The notes under the pieces are model-generated. The model saw nothing but the letters and a program-made list of their open reading frames with translations, did not search any database and was not told the DNA's origin. A stretch of 64,000 nt of DNA from Karstenula rhodostoma CBS 690.94. Lineage: Eukaryota; Ascomycota; Dothideomycetes; Pleosporales; Didymosphaeriaceae. Both the position numbers and the translations under genes were made by a program. This document shows positions 12,521 through 27,185 of the stretch, piece after piece (position 1 is the first letter of the stretch; each line of letters opens with the position of its first letter). Location of the stretch: assembly GCA_010093485.1 (NCBI GenBank), contig MU001517.1, forward strand, positions 1 through 64,000. Direction: 5' to 3'.

Positions 12521-12829
12521 GATAGCTACTAAGCTAGACTAGAAAAATATTATATATTAGCGTATAATAAGGATAATATAGCTACTAGTATTAGATAATA
12601 AATATACTAGTAATAATAGTATATATACTATTAGGTATTTATAAAGAAAAGGAACTAATTAAGAGTAATTTACTAGATATACTATAGTATATATATAAAG
12701 TTGCACGTTCTAGGGGCCCTATATATAGAGAAGTATATAATAAGGATAGCTCTATTAGTAATATCTTTATAGCGCCTATACTAGAGGATATAGTATAATA
12801 GGTATATTAATATACTTTAAAAAAGAATA

Positions 12830-14110
12830 TTACCTAGTTTATTATATAAGAGTATAAGAGTTAAATAGTAGAGGATAAAGAGGCTAATATTAGGAAAGTA
12901 TATAAAAGCGCTAGTAGGGTTAGTACTAAAAAGAGGTATACTAAGAGATAGAATAATAAAGAGGAGGACTAAGGTATAAAAAAGAGAAGGAAAAAGTAGC
13001 TAAAAAAAGCTAGTATAAGAGAGGTAAATAAGAAACTAAAGTAGAAGTTAAAAGAGGTAATAGTATAAAAGGTAGTAAGTATATAAAACTTATCTACTAT
13101 AATAGCTAAAAATATTATAATAAGTAAAGAGGAGTAGAGGTATAGAAAGTTTACCTAGGGTTTACTAGGAGTAGGTATAAATATAATAGGTAATATAATT
13201 AGTAGGGCTATAGTAGTTAAAATAATAGACTATTTATAGGATTAGAAAATAGTACTATAAATATAGAGAATATAGTATAAGGAGGAAAAGAGGTTTTTTA
13301 CTAATATAGGAAATAGAGTAAGTAAACTTATAGTAAAGGAAGGTACGTTATCTAGAGGAAATAGAGGAAGTAATATAAATTAAAGATAAGACTAGCTAGT
13401 ATTATTATAGTATTTAAGAGGTATATATATAGAGTCTAGCCTTATAAAGGGGGATATAGTAAGGTTTATATTACTATATATAATAGTAAAGTAGGGCTAG
13501 GCTATTAGAATTATTAGAGAGATAAGGTAGTAATAGATATAGGCAGTAATTTAGATAGAATTTAAAGTAGTAAAAATAATAATATAGGAGCAAAAAGCAC
13601 TATCTAGTAGATAAGGAAGAGGCTATATAACTATAGTAAAAAAATACTTATTTAGAGTTTTATATTATATAGTAGAAGGGGAAAAAGCTATAGAGTATAT
13701 AAACCTATCTATATAGAAAGAGTTTAGAAAATAACTAGAGATAGAAAAGAGGTAGTATATACTAAGGGTAAAGTTTAGAATTAAAATATTTATAATCTTA
13801 CCTTAGAATACTATCTTAAATATATATATTAAAAGAGGTATAATTATAGTATAGTTTAGCTTCTAGATAGATATAGTTATAAAGTATAATAAGGAGGTAT
13901 TTAAGAGTTCTATAGTAATTAAGGATATATATATTACCTATATAATAGATAGACTACCTCCTAAAAAATTATTACTAGAGAAACTATTAGATAGTAACTT
14001 AGCAAGATATAACTTAGTAAGAGGTCTATAGTTAGTATATTATACTATTAAAGAGGAAAGTTTTAGTAATATTAGTATATAAAAGGATATACCTTATAAT
14101 AGAGGTTAAT
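12830..14110 (+). pseudogene. Decayed unknown subtelomeric ORF-Y, copy A
   Basis: I do not recognise this gene. One plus-strand frame is comparatively poor in TAA/TAG (about ten stops in 160 codons between 13,620 and 14,100). It gives a lysine-, glutamate- and isoleucine-rich protein with a charged segment at 12,850-13,100 and mixed segments to about 14,105. Stops fall as expected for RIP-converted Gln and Trp codons. It runs away from the helicase relic, so the two were probably divergent genes sharing the hairpin-containing intergenic region. Related copies lie at about 24,040-25,320 and 27,600-28,890. Confidence 0.4.
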
Positions 14111-14190
14111 AGGAAAGTTTAAATATATATAAAGAATCGTGCTAAGGGGGGCTATAGAAAAGTTATAAACTTTTATAACTACCCCTATTA
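14096..14190. repeat. Two introner-core-like hairpins at the unit border
   Basis: TTAATAGGAAAGTTTAAAT at about 14,106 and the larger inverted repeat 14,142-14,190 (GGGGGG arm, AAACTTTTATAACTACCCC arm) resemble the core found in the introns to the left, here without visible splice signals. Both are repeated in units B and C just before the minisatellite. Confidence 0.5.
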
Positions 14191-14205
14191 TAGTTCCTAG
14201 ATACT

Positions 14206-14290
14206 AGGTATTAGTTAATAGGATAATTAGTATTAGTTAATAGGATACCAGGTATTAGTTAATAGAATATTAGGTATTACTACTTCGTGT
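14206..14290. repeat. 22-bp minisatellite, unit A
   Basis: About four degenerate tandem copies of a unit close to TATTAGTTAATAGGATAATT. The same repeat is longer at the ends of units B and C. It marks the centromere-side border of each subtelomeric unit. Confidence 0.85.
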
Positions 14291-14303
14291 ATATATTACT
14301 TTT

Positions 14304-14330
14304 TATAGGATATATAGTATATATCCTATA
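14304..14330. repeat. 27-bp perfect palindrome at the border of unit A
   Basis: TATAGGATATATA - G - TATATATCCTATA is perfectly self-complementary apart from the central base. It follows the minisatellite and precedes the junction where unit B begins. In unit B the same site (25,708-25,734) is again a perfect palindrome although it differs by one C:G-to-T:A change in each arm. Confidence 0.88.
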
Positions 14331-17300
14331 ACCTAATATACTTAAAGTCTAGTCTATAATAAGGACTATAATTACTTATATTTTTAGTAAGTATTTAAGA
14401 AACTTATAGATAAGTTAAATATTATTAAGCTTATTCTAGTTAATATTATTAGGGATAGTATTATAACCTATATTTAATACCTTTTTAAATAATTACTAAA
14501 TATAATTACTATATCCTTTTAAACTACCCTTAAAGAGTATATTATACTTTTTAAAAAGGGAAAACTAGTTATAAAACTAGAATTTATAGTCTAGATTATA
14601 TTTTAGATTAAAGTAATTATTATTATATTTATATATAGAGTCCTTAGATTATTTCTCTATATTAACTTTAATATATAGGTACCTAAGAAAAGGGTAAAAC
14701 TTAATAATCTAAATAGTTTTTTAAGTATAGGTATTAACTATAGAAATATTTTAACTACTAGAGCTTTTATATATTATAAATATATATTTAAACTAGTATA
14801 TAAACTAATTATTATAGATATATTTATCTAATAATATAAATACTTACTTAATAGTATAATAATACTTTAATAAAATAAACTAGCTAATAGTATTTCTAAA
14901 TTTAGAGATAATAGTACTATTAAAATTATATTTAAGTATAAAATATATTATAGTTAATTATATAAACTTTCCTTAAGTAATCTATTTATTATAAATAGGG
15001 CTTAGAGTATTTATTATAAACTCTATTTAATTACTATATAAAAATCTAAAATATATACTATATATTATTAGTATATATTAGGGAGAAATATAGAAAAGTT
15101 TTTTAATCTCTTTATAGGGGAACTTATTTAGAATCCTCCTTATTAAATAGGTAGGAGTTATTATAACCTAGATAAAACCCTATAATATAGCTAGTCTTAG
15201 CTAATTTTTTATAGTATTTATCCTTCTACTTAGTAAACTTATTAAGGAAGTTTAAATTTTTTAATAGTTTTAAGTAATTTCTAATATCTTTTATACCCCT
15301 AGATATAGAATAGTTTAATAATAAAAATAATTTATATAAATATAATTATAAAATAGTTCTTTATATAGAGTTTTAATTTTATAAAAAGTCTTATATTTTA
15401 TTATAAAATACTAGCCTAAACTTATAATTAAAAGTATAAATATACTTATTTAGGGGTTTAGTTAATAGGAAATTAGGCTATATTTTATAGTTCTAAAAAT
15501 TAAACTTATCTAGCTTAAAGCTATTTTTCTTAGTAAATAATTTAATATTCTCCTTAATATAGGACTAGAAAATATAGGGGCTAGTAAACTTAGCTATATA
15601 ATTATAAAAGGCTATAAAAATAGTATACTAATTATAAAAATTTTTATAGTTTTAAATACTTAAATTAGTATTAGAGAAACTAGTAATTATTTTAAAACTA
15701 GATATAGCTAATAACTTATTAAAGGAAATTATAAAAATAGTAAAGTAAATTAATATCTATATAAGTTTAGTTACTATTTAATAATAAAGTCTAGCTAAGA
15801 TAAAATAAAAAAAAAGTCTAGATTTATTTCTAAACTATTTATAATTCGAGTTTATAGTAGACTAGATAGATTACTTTTTATAAATATTAATAAGTTTTAG
15901 ATTAAGGTAGTATTTATAATCTAGTATAATTTATAATAAGTTAGTAGAGTAGAATAAAATATAACTAGGGGGTTTATAAAAAACTTTTCTATAAATTTAC
16001 TAGAAATATACTTTAAATATAATTACCCCTATTTAGATAGTTTTATTTAATTTAATTATATTAGTAATAATTCTATTTTTAATAAATATTACTTTATTAA
16101 TACTAGCTAGTATATTAGTTATTTATTTTATAGTAACTATTTACTATTATTTAAAAAAAAATATTATATATAGTATTAACTTATACTTTATATTAGTAAT
16201 ATATATAAAGGTATAAATCTTTTTAAAATATATTAAAATAAATATATTATTATTACTACCTATTTTAAAAATTTCTATACTATAGTTATTAGCTTACTTA
16301 GTAAAAAAAGATACTATATTAGCTATTTTATTTTATTTACTCTTTTATAGTATATTATAGTTATTCTTTATTATAGTATTTTTAGTATTCCTATAAACTA
16401 TTTTTACTTTTTTTTTAGTAATTACTTTTAGTATATAGAATACTAATATACTATTCTCTACTATAGACTAGAAAACTAGTAGAATAATTTTTAAATACTT
16501 CTAATAAAAATTATTAGCTATATAGATAATTAAATTCTTAGTATAATTAGAGTCTATAATAGTTTTAATATTATATAAATAGTATTTTATATATTTCTAA
16601 AGTATATTAATAAAAATTCTATATAACTAGTACTTAATAGTATCTATATTTATTATATAAATTATTATTAGATATAAATATATAAACTTTTTTAGCCAAG
16701 TCTTAATAGCTAGATTTTATAGAGTATAAGTATTCTATTTTTTAATATTAGTTAGAAAAAATATAAAAACTTTTTTATTTAATATCCTTTAAATATATTA
16801 TAGCTCTATTATATTAGGGGTAGTATTATTATAAATAAATAAATTCTCTTCTAGCTTAGAAATTAGATTAGAGTTACTAACCTTTAACTATTTTATAGCT
16901 AGATAAAAAGGTATACCTTAAAAGCTAATATTATTAACTATCTTTTATATAGTTTATATATTTATTTTTCTATTTTATACTTTAATAATACTAAATTATA
17001 TCTATATAATAAGGATTTTTATATAATCCTTTTAGATTAATATTACTAAATTCTTAAGGATATATACCTTATTAAGGGGTTAGTTTAATTATAAAATAAT
17101 TTTATAACTAATTTATAGGTATATAAGAGTTATATCTTCTTTTTTAATTTTTACTTAATTAAAGAATAATTATATAGATTAGATAAGAATATACTCTATT
17201 TTTTTTATAAAATAGGCCTAATAAAATACTAGACTTTAGAACTATTATATTTTAGATAAAATAGTAAATAATAGGACCTTATCTATTTTTAAAATACCCT

Positions 17301-18369
17301 CTTTAACTACTCTATTTAAACTTAATAACTATTTACTAAGTTTAATATACTATATAATTTCTTTATAAATTAAAATAATAAGTAGGTTTATAATATATAT
17401 TTAAATAAAGGTATTAGAAAATATAGTAAATATTTTATTAGTAAAATCCCTAAAACTAGTAATTTATTTTAAAAAAGGTACTAAGTTTAATATATATAGG
17501 GTTCTATTTATATAGACTAAAATTATTTTTATTTTATTAATTATTATATTCTTTATATCTCTATTATTACTATAGTTAAATACTTTATTTTTAAAGAAAA
17601 TAATAAATATATTATCTAGTAGTTAGTTATTAAAAAAATAGTTAGAAAAGTTTTAGAAAGTATTTATATATCTAATTTATATTATAGAAGTAAAAGTATA
17701 TAAATTTAGTAATTTAATATACTTTTACTTTATAGCTAGATTAGATATAGTAAAACCGGTTTTACTTAAATTTAGTTAAGGTAAGGGAGGCTAGTTAGAG
17801 TCTAGATTATATTAGTTTAAAAAACCGAATTTATTAATATACTTCTCTAAATCTAAAATACTAAAAAAAAAAATCTCTATATTAGATAATATATTATAGG
17901 TATATAGAAGATATTTAGAAAACTTTTTAATATCTCCCCTTAAACTAGTATAAGAGTATAGTAGTTATAAATATATAAAGATATATAGAAAATTATTTAA
18001 TATCCCCCCTTAAACTAGTATAAAAGTATAGTAGTTATAAATATATAAAAATATATAGGAAACTTTTTAATATCCCCCCCTATACTAATATAAAAATATA
18101 GTAGTAGTAAATATAATAAATATATTAAATTAATATAGTTTTATAGATAGAAAAGGAGAGATAATAAAAAAAAAAAGAGACTATATACTAAATAATATTA
18201 GTAAACTAATTTCTATTATAATAGGTTCTAATTTATATTAAATTAGTAATTACTATAAAGATTTATAGAAAAGTTTCTAACTTATTACTTATTTAGTTAA
18301 AAATAGTCTATTGGCTAGGGCTATATTATTTAGAAATTTTTAGAAAAGTTTAGTATATTTAGTATTTCT

Positions 18370-21300
18370 TTTAGTTAAATCTAGCTAGTTATTATACTTA
18401 TAATACTAAAGGTATTATAGTAGCTAAGAATAATAGAAATAAAAGCTATAGTAGAGATAATAAGAGGGTATTAAAAAATAAAATAAATAAAAATAAAGAG
18501 TAAAAAAAATAAAAAGTTTAAATAATATATATTTTATTTAAATATTTTATTTACTTATTTATACTAAGCCTATATTATATAATTAGTATATTACCTAGAT
18601 AAAAAATTTAAATAAGAGATAATTATACTTTATCTAGAATTAGGTAAGGTATTAACTTATTTATATCTCTTTATAGAAGTATTTCTTATATATTACCTAG
18701 TTATTAGCTTAGTAAAATATAGATATATAATATTACTATTTTTTTTATTATATATCTAGTCCTTCTATATTCTAGTTTCTATCTTAGGTATATAGTAGAA
18801 GTAATTAATTATATTATTCTAATATAAAATATATTTTTATAATCTAGTTTAGTTTTAAAATAATCCTTCCTATTTTATAGTTATCTCTAAAATTAACTAC
18901 CTTTATAAAGTATATTCTAAAATTATATAGTAAATTTATATTCTATTTATCTTTTTTTATTTTCTTAATTTTATTAATTTATTTAGAGCGTGTAGCTTTA
19001 TATTTATTCTAAAGAATGGCCTAAATATTATAAATTATATATTTATTAATATAGAGATTTTATTAGACTAGAGTAGTCTTTATTTTATTTATTTCTAGAA
19101 ATATCTACTTTAGATAGTAGTTAGTAAGTATTAAATAGAACTAATAATTACTCTTTATCTATTTATTATTTATAGTATACTAATAGGTTATAATAGTATC
19201 TCTAATATACTTAACTTAACTATTATTAGTATTAGTATACTAATCCTATCTATATTTAAATAGGTTTTCTTTAATAAAGTAGGTAATATAATATAGCCTC
19301 TAGTAGGCTATATAAATAGATAATTTATTATAAAATAATTTAGTATATAGCTTACTAGTATTATTAGTATTCTATATAAAGAAGTTAAGTTCTTTTTTTT
19401 ATTTAGTAGAGGTAAAAGGTATATATAATAGGGAGCTCGTTATTTATAAATTAGAATAGTATACTAGGGCTATATAAATATAAATTTATTTTAGAAAAAG
19501 GATTATTTTATAAATATTATTATATTTCTATAAATATAGCTATAGAGTATTAGAATATATAAAAATAATAGGCCCTAGTATATTAGTATTAGTATTAATA
19601 CTACTAATAATTATCTCTTTAACTAGAGAGTTTATAGTATTTAAATAGAACTAGTTTATATAAAAGGGTAGAATCTTAATATATAAATATTATAAAGTTA
19701 TTTAAAAGGGATATATATTATTTTTAAGGTATTACTATCTAGAAAGCTATTAATAATAATATAATAGTAGATTTTATTTAGGAACTAGAATTATATATAG
19801 ATAAGAATAGGTATTTTTATTATATTACTAGCCTTATTAAAATATATATTAGAAATAATATTTACTAATACTAGTCTAGTAAAATTAAATTTATTATTTT
19901 AACTAATTTATTTATTTATCTAAATAAGGCTATAGAAGTTTACTAGTAATATAAAATATAGTATTATATATATATCTAGTATATCTAGACCTTTTATAAG
20001 GGTACTTATAATTATTATAATACCTATCTCTAAGGTCTAGAATTATACTAGACTTATAAATTATTTTTCCTCCTTTATTTTTTTATAGTACTTAGGATAG
20101 TTAAACTATAGAGCTAGTATATTTATAGTTATAGTAAAATTAATATAAATAAGGACTTTTTTATATAATTAGAAAATCTCTTTAATATATTTTATTATAA
20201 CTATTATAGAGTTTATATTTATTATATATAAGGTATAAACCTTATACTAGATTTTAGGCTAAATAATAAACTTTCTAAAGGTTATAATATTAATAAAAAG
20301 TTTAAAAAGTTAAAAGACTTAACTCTATTTAATAAGTAGTAGGGTTATAGAAAAAAGTATAAAAGGGATATAATATTTAGTAAATATATAGAGATTATAA
20401 AAATAAAAGTAATAGATTATATTTAAAAAAATAATATAGTAGAATTTATCTATTATAATCCTTTCTAATACTTTTAATACTTTCTACCTAGTAATATAGG
20501 TCTAGAAGGAATTATTTAAAATATTTTTAGGGGTTATTAGAATAATAGATACTTATTTATTATATACTCTTTACTACTATATAGTAACTCTAATCTATAA
20601 TTTAGAATAATAATAAAAAAGATTAGAATAGAGTATTACTAGTAGAATAATAATAATAGTCTAATTATAGTCTAGAAAATAGGTAAAAAGAAGAAAAAGG
20701 AAACTTTTATTAAATCTAGTACCTATAATATAGATAACTATACTCTCCCCTATTAAAATTATATAGAGAGCTTATTCTTATTATTTTCTAAACTAGATTA
20801 ATTTTCTAAAATTCTTTTATAATAATTATACTATATTAATATTTAGATAATTAGAATAGATAGTTTTCTTAGCTTTCTAGAAGACCTCTTTCTCTTAAAT
20901 TAAAAGGAACTCTAGGGCCTTATACTACTTAGTAGATATTTTAAAATATACCTCTAAATTATTAAACTTATAAATAAAAATTTTTAAAATATCTAGAGTA
21001 TAGACTATATAGACTATTTCTAGTAAATAATTAATTTATATTTTATAAACTTTTATCTTTATTTTATCTATTATTTTATTAACCTCCTTCTTTAATAGTT
21101 TCTATAGTAGGTAATTAGTAGTAGAAAGCTTTCTACTAAAGGTAATAAAGAAATAGTATATTATACTAATATTAATTTCTTTTTCTATTTAATAAAATAT
21201 TACCTACCTTATAATATAACTAAGAGTCTAAAAGGTAGTCTATTATTTACTAAATAGATTTAGCTAAAATAAATAACTCTAGACTTAATTATAGTAATAA

Positions 21301-23610
21301 TTATATATTTCCTTATTAATTTATCCCTATATAATAAGGTAGAAAGGATAAATAAGCTAGATATACTAGACTAAAAGGCTATCTACTTTATAAAAAAAAA
21401 AATAATAAATAGTCTTTATAAACTTATCTCTATTATAGTCCTTATAGTATTAAGGAATAATAATAATAAAACTATTATAGAGGAATATATTCTAAATACT
21501 AATTATATAATTATTTTTAAATTATAAACTTAATACCTTAGTACTATAACTAGACTGGCTACTTATAAAGTATATAAGATTTAAGAGTATATTAAGGAAT
21601 TTTTAAATAAGATTATAATACTACTATACTTAGGTATAGTTTTTAATACTAGTAAGTAAATAACTTTTAGAGTCCTTTATATTAAATAACTATAAAAGCT
21701 ATTAAATAATAAAATTAATATTATATTTAAGTTATAGATTATTTATATTAAAAATACTAAAGCTAGGGGTTATATTTTTTAGATTTTCTTTTAATATATT
21801 CTATAGAATAGAGGGTAGTCCTATTTATATTTATATAAATACTAGCTAGTAGAGAAAAATAGATATTTTTTTAAATAAATTACTTACTATAGAAGAGAAT
21901 AAAGTAAAATCTATTCTAATTTTATAAATAGTTATACTATCCCTATTCTAGTAAATAAAAGTATCTAAATTCTCCCTATACTAAAAGATACTAAAGAAGT
22001 ATACTATATTAATAAACTAATTTATAGAGGTAGAATACTTTATAGTAAAGTAGTTATATACTTATATTTTAAATATATTATATAGCTCTCTATTCTAATT
22101 CTCTACCTTATAATTATTTAGCTTAGTAATAAAAAAACTAGCCTTCTTTTAAAAAACTAGTAAATTAGAATTAAAATAATCTAGAACCTCTATAAATACT
22201 ATATAGAGAAGTATATCTTAGAGATATTATAAACTAGTAAACCTATATATTTTTTTAAGAACTAATATATTAGTAGTAAAGTTATAAGCCTTTTAAAATT
22301 TATTACCTTAGGGGGAGAGACTAAGGAAGGCTACTAGGGTAATAAAAATAAGTTTAAACTAAATAAACTAGTTAGTTTATTCTAGTAAAAAGAGTTAGAA
22401 AGTATAATAATATTCTTTAAATAGGTTTAAATATATATAGTTATAGTATTCTTTAATAATAGGGGGAATTTCTATTATATCTAGGTAAGTTATAATCTAT
22501 TTTTAAATTAGTTACTAATATTTTTATAGATAAAGGGTCTTAGGTTATATAGCCCTAAAAGATAAAATATAAAAAAAAAAAAGAAAAATCTTCTAAAGAG
22601 GGTTAGTATAGTAAAAAGTAAAGTTTTAGTAAAATTTAATAGAAATTATAGAAATATTATATTTATACTTTTATATTACTTAGATTTATATAAAGTAGGA
22701 GATTTTTATTACTATATTTTACTATATATAAGCTATACTCTTTATAGTAGTATATAGATAAAAGAGCTTAGATTTAAGTTTAATTTTAGATATAATAATA
22801 AATACTAAATATACTTACTATATAATAATACTAGTAAAAATCTTTAAAAATCTAATATATACTATCTATAGGTTTATAAATATAAAAGGTATACTAAATA
22901 TAAATTATAACTATTATTTCTATATATATTATATCTATACTAAAGTATATTATAACTAAAACTTTAGAAAAAAGGCTATACTATAATTTAATTATATAGT
23001 AGAAGTAATAGACTTAGCTAGAAATAATATAAATTAAGAGTAATAAAAATTAGAATATAAATTAATTAAAAATATAGGAGTACTATATAGCTTAAATAGG
23101 GTTTCTATAATACTAGTAAAAGGTATCTTAAATTAGTAGGTTATATTAAAGTAGGTAAATAGGGGTAGAATAGAAGGAAAGAATTATTAACTTATAATTA
23201 TTCTAATATAATTAGAATATTAAAAATAGTACTTAATTATACTATTATAAAAATAGTTATAGATTATATAACTATTATATAAATAGGTAAATATATTATA
23301 TTTTATAATAGCTCTAGTAATAATTAAGTTATATATATTATAGTAATAGTTATTACTATATACTAGTAGACTAGAATAGAATATCTTAGTCTTAGTAAAG
23401 ATAATAAAGTTTTTATAATTCTATAGAAGAGAATAATTATTAGATAGATTATTAATTAACTCTTAGATTTTATATCTTTATTTAGGTATAGTAGTATTAT
23501 AGTACTCTCTATTAAAATAAAAAAATATCTTACTAAAAAGAAGAGTATAGTAATATAATATATAGAATATAAAATTATAAGTTTTATTAAAATAGATAAA
23601 TATTACTTAG
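18370..23610 (-). pseudogene. Telomere-linked helicase relic, copy B
   Basis: Collinear with copy A and more mutated. The Walker A equivalent at about 20,700-20,732 now reads IIGTRFNKS when stops are ignored, so the P-loop glycine and serine residues seen in copy A are gone. Limits are taken from the alignment with copy A, not from start or stop codons. Confidence 0.62.
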
Positions 23611-24039
23611 GCTATAATAAATAGGAAAGGTAGCCTTAATTTTAGCCCTAATCTAGATTAAAATTAGTAGGCTACTAAAGTAGAGGAAATATATAGTATT
23701 ATTTAATTTTAGTTATAGTCTAGACTAAAATTAGATAGTTACTAAGCTAGACTAGAAAAATATTATATATTAATATATAATAAGGATAATATAGCTACTA
23801 GTATTAAATAATAAATATACTAGTAATAATAATATATATACTATTAGGTATTCGCGAAGAAAAGAAACTAATTAAGAGTAATTTACTAGATATATTATAG
23901 TATATATATAAAACTATATATTCTAAGGGCCCTATATATAAGGAAATATATAATAAAAATAATTTTATTAGTAATATCTTTATAGTATCTATACTAGAGA
24001 ATATAATATAATAAATATATTAATATACTTTAAAAAAAA

Positions 24040-25320
24040 ATATTATCTAATTTATTATATAAGAGTATAAGAGTTAGATAGTAGAAAATAAAAAAACTAA
24101 TATTAGAGAAGTATATAAAAGCACTAGTAGGGTTAATACTAAAAAAAGGTATACTAAAAGATAAAATAATAAAGAGGAGAACTAAAATATAAAAAAAAAA
24201 AAAAAAAAGTAACTAAGGAAAGCTAGTATAAAAAAAATAAATAAGAGACTAAAATAGAAGTTAAAAAAGATAATAATATAAGAGGTAGTAAATATATAAA
24301 ATTTATTTATTATAATAGCTAAAAATATTATAATAAGTAAAGAGAAATAAAGATATAAAAAGTTTATTTAGAATTTACTAAAAATAGGTATAGATATAAT
24401 AGATAGTATAATTAATAGGGCTATAATAATTAGAGTAGTAAACTATTTATAGAATTAGAAAATAGTACTATAGATATAGAGAATATAATATAAAAAGGAA
24501 AAAAAGTTTTTTACTAATATAGAAAATAGAATAAGTAAACTTATAGTAAAGAAAAATATATTATTTAAAGAAAATAGAGAAAGTAATATAAATTAAAAAT
24601 AAAACTAACTAATATTATTATAATATTTAAAAGATATATATATAGAGTCTAGTTTTATAGGGGAGAATATAATAAGGTTTATATTACTATATATAATAAT
24701 AAAGTAGAACTAGACTATTAGAATTATTAAAGAGATAAAGTAGTAATAGATATAAATAGTAATTTAAATAGAATTTAAAATAGTAGAAATAATAGTATAG
24801 AAGTAAAAAGTACTATTTAGTAAATAAGAAAAAGACTATATAACTATAATAAAGGAATACTTATTTAGAGTTTTATATTATATAGTAGAAGGGGAAGAAA
24901 TTATAAAGTATATAAACCTATCTATATAAAAAGAGTTTAAAAAATAACTAGAAATAAAAAAAAAATAATATATACTAAAAATAAAGTTTAGAATTAAAAT
25001 ATTTATAATCTTATTTTAGAATACTATCTTAAATATATATATTAAAAGAGGTATAACTATAATATAATTTAGCTTTTAAATAGATATAATTATAAAATAT
25101 AATAAAGAGGTATTTAAGAGTTTTATAGTAATTAAGAATATATATATTACCTATATAATAAATAGACTATCTCCTAAAAAATTATTACTAAAGGAACTAT
25201 TAAATAGTAACTTAGTAAAATATAATTTAATAAAAGGTCTATAGCTAGTATATTATATTATTAAAGAGGAAAGTTTTAGTAATATTAGTATATAAGAGGA
25301 TATACCTTATAATAGGGGTT
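24040..25320 (+). pseudogene. ORF-Y relic, copy B
   Basis: Collinear with 12,830-14,110 with further C-to-T and G-to-A changes. Function unknown; assigned only by similarity to copy A. Confidence 0.38.
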
Positions 25321-25412
25321 AATAGAAAAATTTAGATATATATAAAGGATTATACTAAAAAGGGCTATAGGAAAATTAAACTTTTATAACTACCCCTATT
25401 ATAGTTTCTAGA

Positions 25413-25690
25413 TACTAGGTATTAGTTAATAAAATAATTAGTATTAGTTAATAAAATAATTAATATTAGTTAATAAAATAATTAGTATTAGTTAATAGAA
25501 TAATTAGTATTAGTTAATAGAATANNNNNNNNNNATATTAAGTATTAGTTAATAGGATAATTAGTATTAGTTAATAGATAGAATAATTAGTATTAGTTAA
25601 TAGAATACTAGATATTAGTTAATAGGATATTAGGTATTAGTTAATAGAATATTAAATATTAGTTAATAGGATATTAAATATTACTATTTT
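25413..25690. repeat. 22-bp minisatellite, unit B (contains gap)
   Basis: About twelve copies of a TAATTAGTATTAGTTAATAG unit with variants, interrupted by ten N. Because the gap is inside a tandem array, the true copy number is unknown. Confidence 0.85.
25525..25534. other. Assembly gap (10 N)
   Basis: Ten undetermined bases lie inside the minisatellite. Ten is a conventional placeholder length, so the distance across the gap is probably not measured. Confidence 0.99.
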
Positions 25691-25707
25691 ATATATATAC
25701 TACTTTT

Positions 25708-25734
25708 TATAGAATATATAGTATATATTCTATA
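25708..25734. repeat. 27-bp perfect palindrome at the border of unit B
   Basis: TATAGAATATATA - G - TATATATTCTATA. Relative to unit A, the GG/CC of the two arms changed to GA/TC, symmetrically, so self-complementarity is preserved. Confidence 0.88.
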
Positions 25735-25746
25735 ATCTAATATACT

Positions 25747-27185
25747 TAGAGTTTCTATAAATATTATATAGAGAAATATATCTTAGAGATATTATAAACT
25801 AGTAAATTTATATATTTTTTTAAGGGCTAATATATTAGTAGTAAAGTTATAAGCCTTTTAAAATCTATTATTTTAGAGGGAGAGACTAAGAAAGGCTATT
25901 AGGGTAATAAAAATAAGTTTAAACTAAATAAACTAATTAGTTTATTCTAGTAAAAAGAGTTAGAAAGTATAATAATATTTTTTAAATAGGTTTAAATATA
26001 TATAGTTATAATACTTTTTAATAATAAAGGGAATTTTTATTATATCTAAATAGGTTATAACTTACTTTTAAATTAATTACTAATATTTTTATAAATAAAG
26101 AGTCTTAGGTTATATAGCCCTAGAAGATAAAGTATAAAAAAAAAAAAAGAAAATTTTCTAAAAAGGGTTAGTATAGTAAAGAGTAGAGTTTTAATAAAAT
26201 TTAATAAAAATTATAAAAATATTATATTTATACTTCTATATTACTTAAATTTATATAAAATAAAAGGTTTTTATTATTATATTTTATTATATATAAGCTA
26301 TACTCTTTATAATAATATATAGATAAAAGAGTTTAAATTTAAATTTAGTTTTAAATATAGTAATAAATACTAAATATACTTACTATATAATAATACTAAT
26401 AAAAATCTTTAAAAATCTAGTATATATTATTTATAAATTTATAAATATAGAAGATATACTAAATATAAATTATAACTATTATTTCTATATATATTATACC
26501 TATACTAAAATATATTATAGCTAGAATTTTAAAGAAAAGGCTATATTATAATTTAGTTATATAGTAGAAATAATAGGTTTAGCTAGAAATAATATAGATT
26601 AAGAGTAATAAAAATTAAAATATAAATTAATTAAAAATATAGAAATACTATATAGTTTAGGTAGAATTTCTATAATATTAGTAGAAAATATTTTAAATTA
26701 GTAGGTTATACTAAAATAAGTAAATAGGGGTAGAATAAAAGGAAAGAACTATTAGCTTATAATTATTTTAATATAATTAGAGTATTAGAAATTATATTTA
26801 GTTATACTATTATAGGAATAACTATAAATTATATAATTATTATATAGATAGGTAAATATATTATACTTTATAGTAATTCTAGTAATAATTAAATTATATA
26901 TATTATAATAATAACTATTACTATATACTAATAAACTAGAATAGAGTATTTTAGCCTTAGTAGAGATAATAAAGTCCTTATAATTCTATAAAAAAAAATA
27001 ATTATTAGATAAATTATTAATTAATTTTTAAATTTTATATTTTTATTTAGGTATAATAGTATTATAGTACTCTCTACTAAAATAAAAAAATACCTTACTA
27101 AAAAGAAGAGTATAGTAATATAATATATAGAATATAAAATTATAAACTTTATTAAAATAAATAAATATTATTTAGACTATAATAA
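25747..27185 (-). pseudogene. Helicase relic, copy C (upstream part only)
   Basis: Matches about 10,970-12,400 of copy A, the region upstream of the helicase motifs. The catalytic core was lost with the truncation. Assigned by alignment only. Confidence 0.5.

Larger units (their letters stand above)
3135..14344. repeat. Subtelomeric repeat unit A (part duplicated in unit B)
   Basis: From about 3,135 (AGTCTAGTCTATAATAAGGG) to 14,344 the sequence is repeated with a constant offset of about 11,212 bp in unit B. It spans part of ORF-X, the 70-bp array, the helicase relic, ORF-Y, the minisatellite and the palindrome. It is the least RIP-mutated of the three copies. Confidence 0.88.
14345..25746. 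repeat. Subtelomeric repeat unit B (telomere side truncated)
   Basis: Collinear copy of 3,135-14,344; for example 14,346 onward matches 3,135 onward and 25,314 matches 14,103. Differences are overwhelmingly C-to-T and G-to-A. It begins directly after the border of unit A and lacks the equivalent of 255-3,134. Confidence 0.88.
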
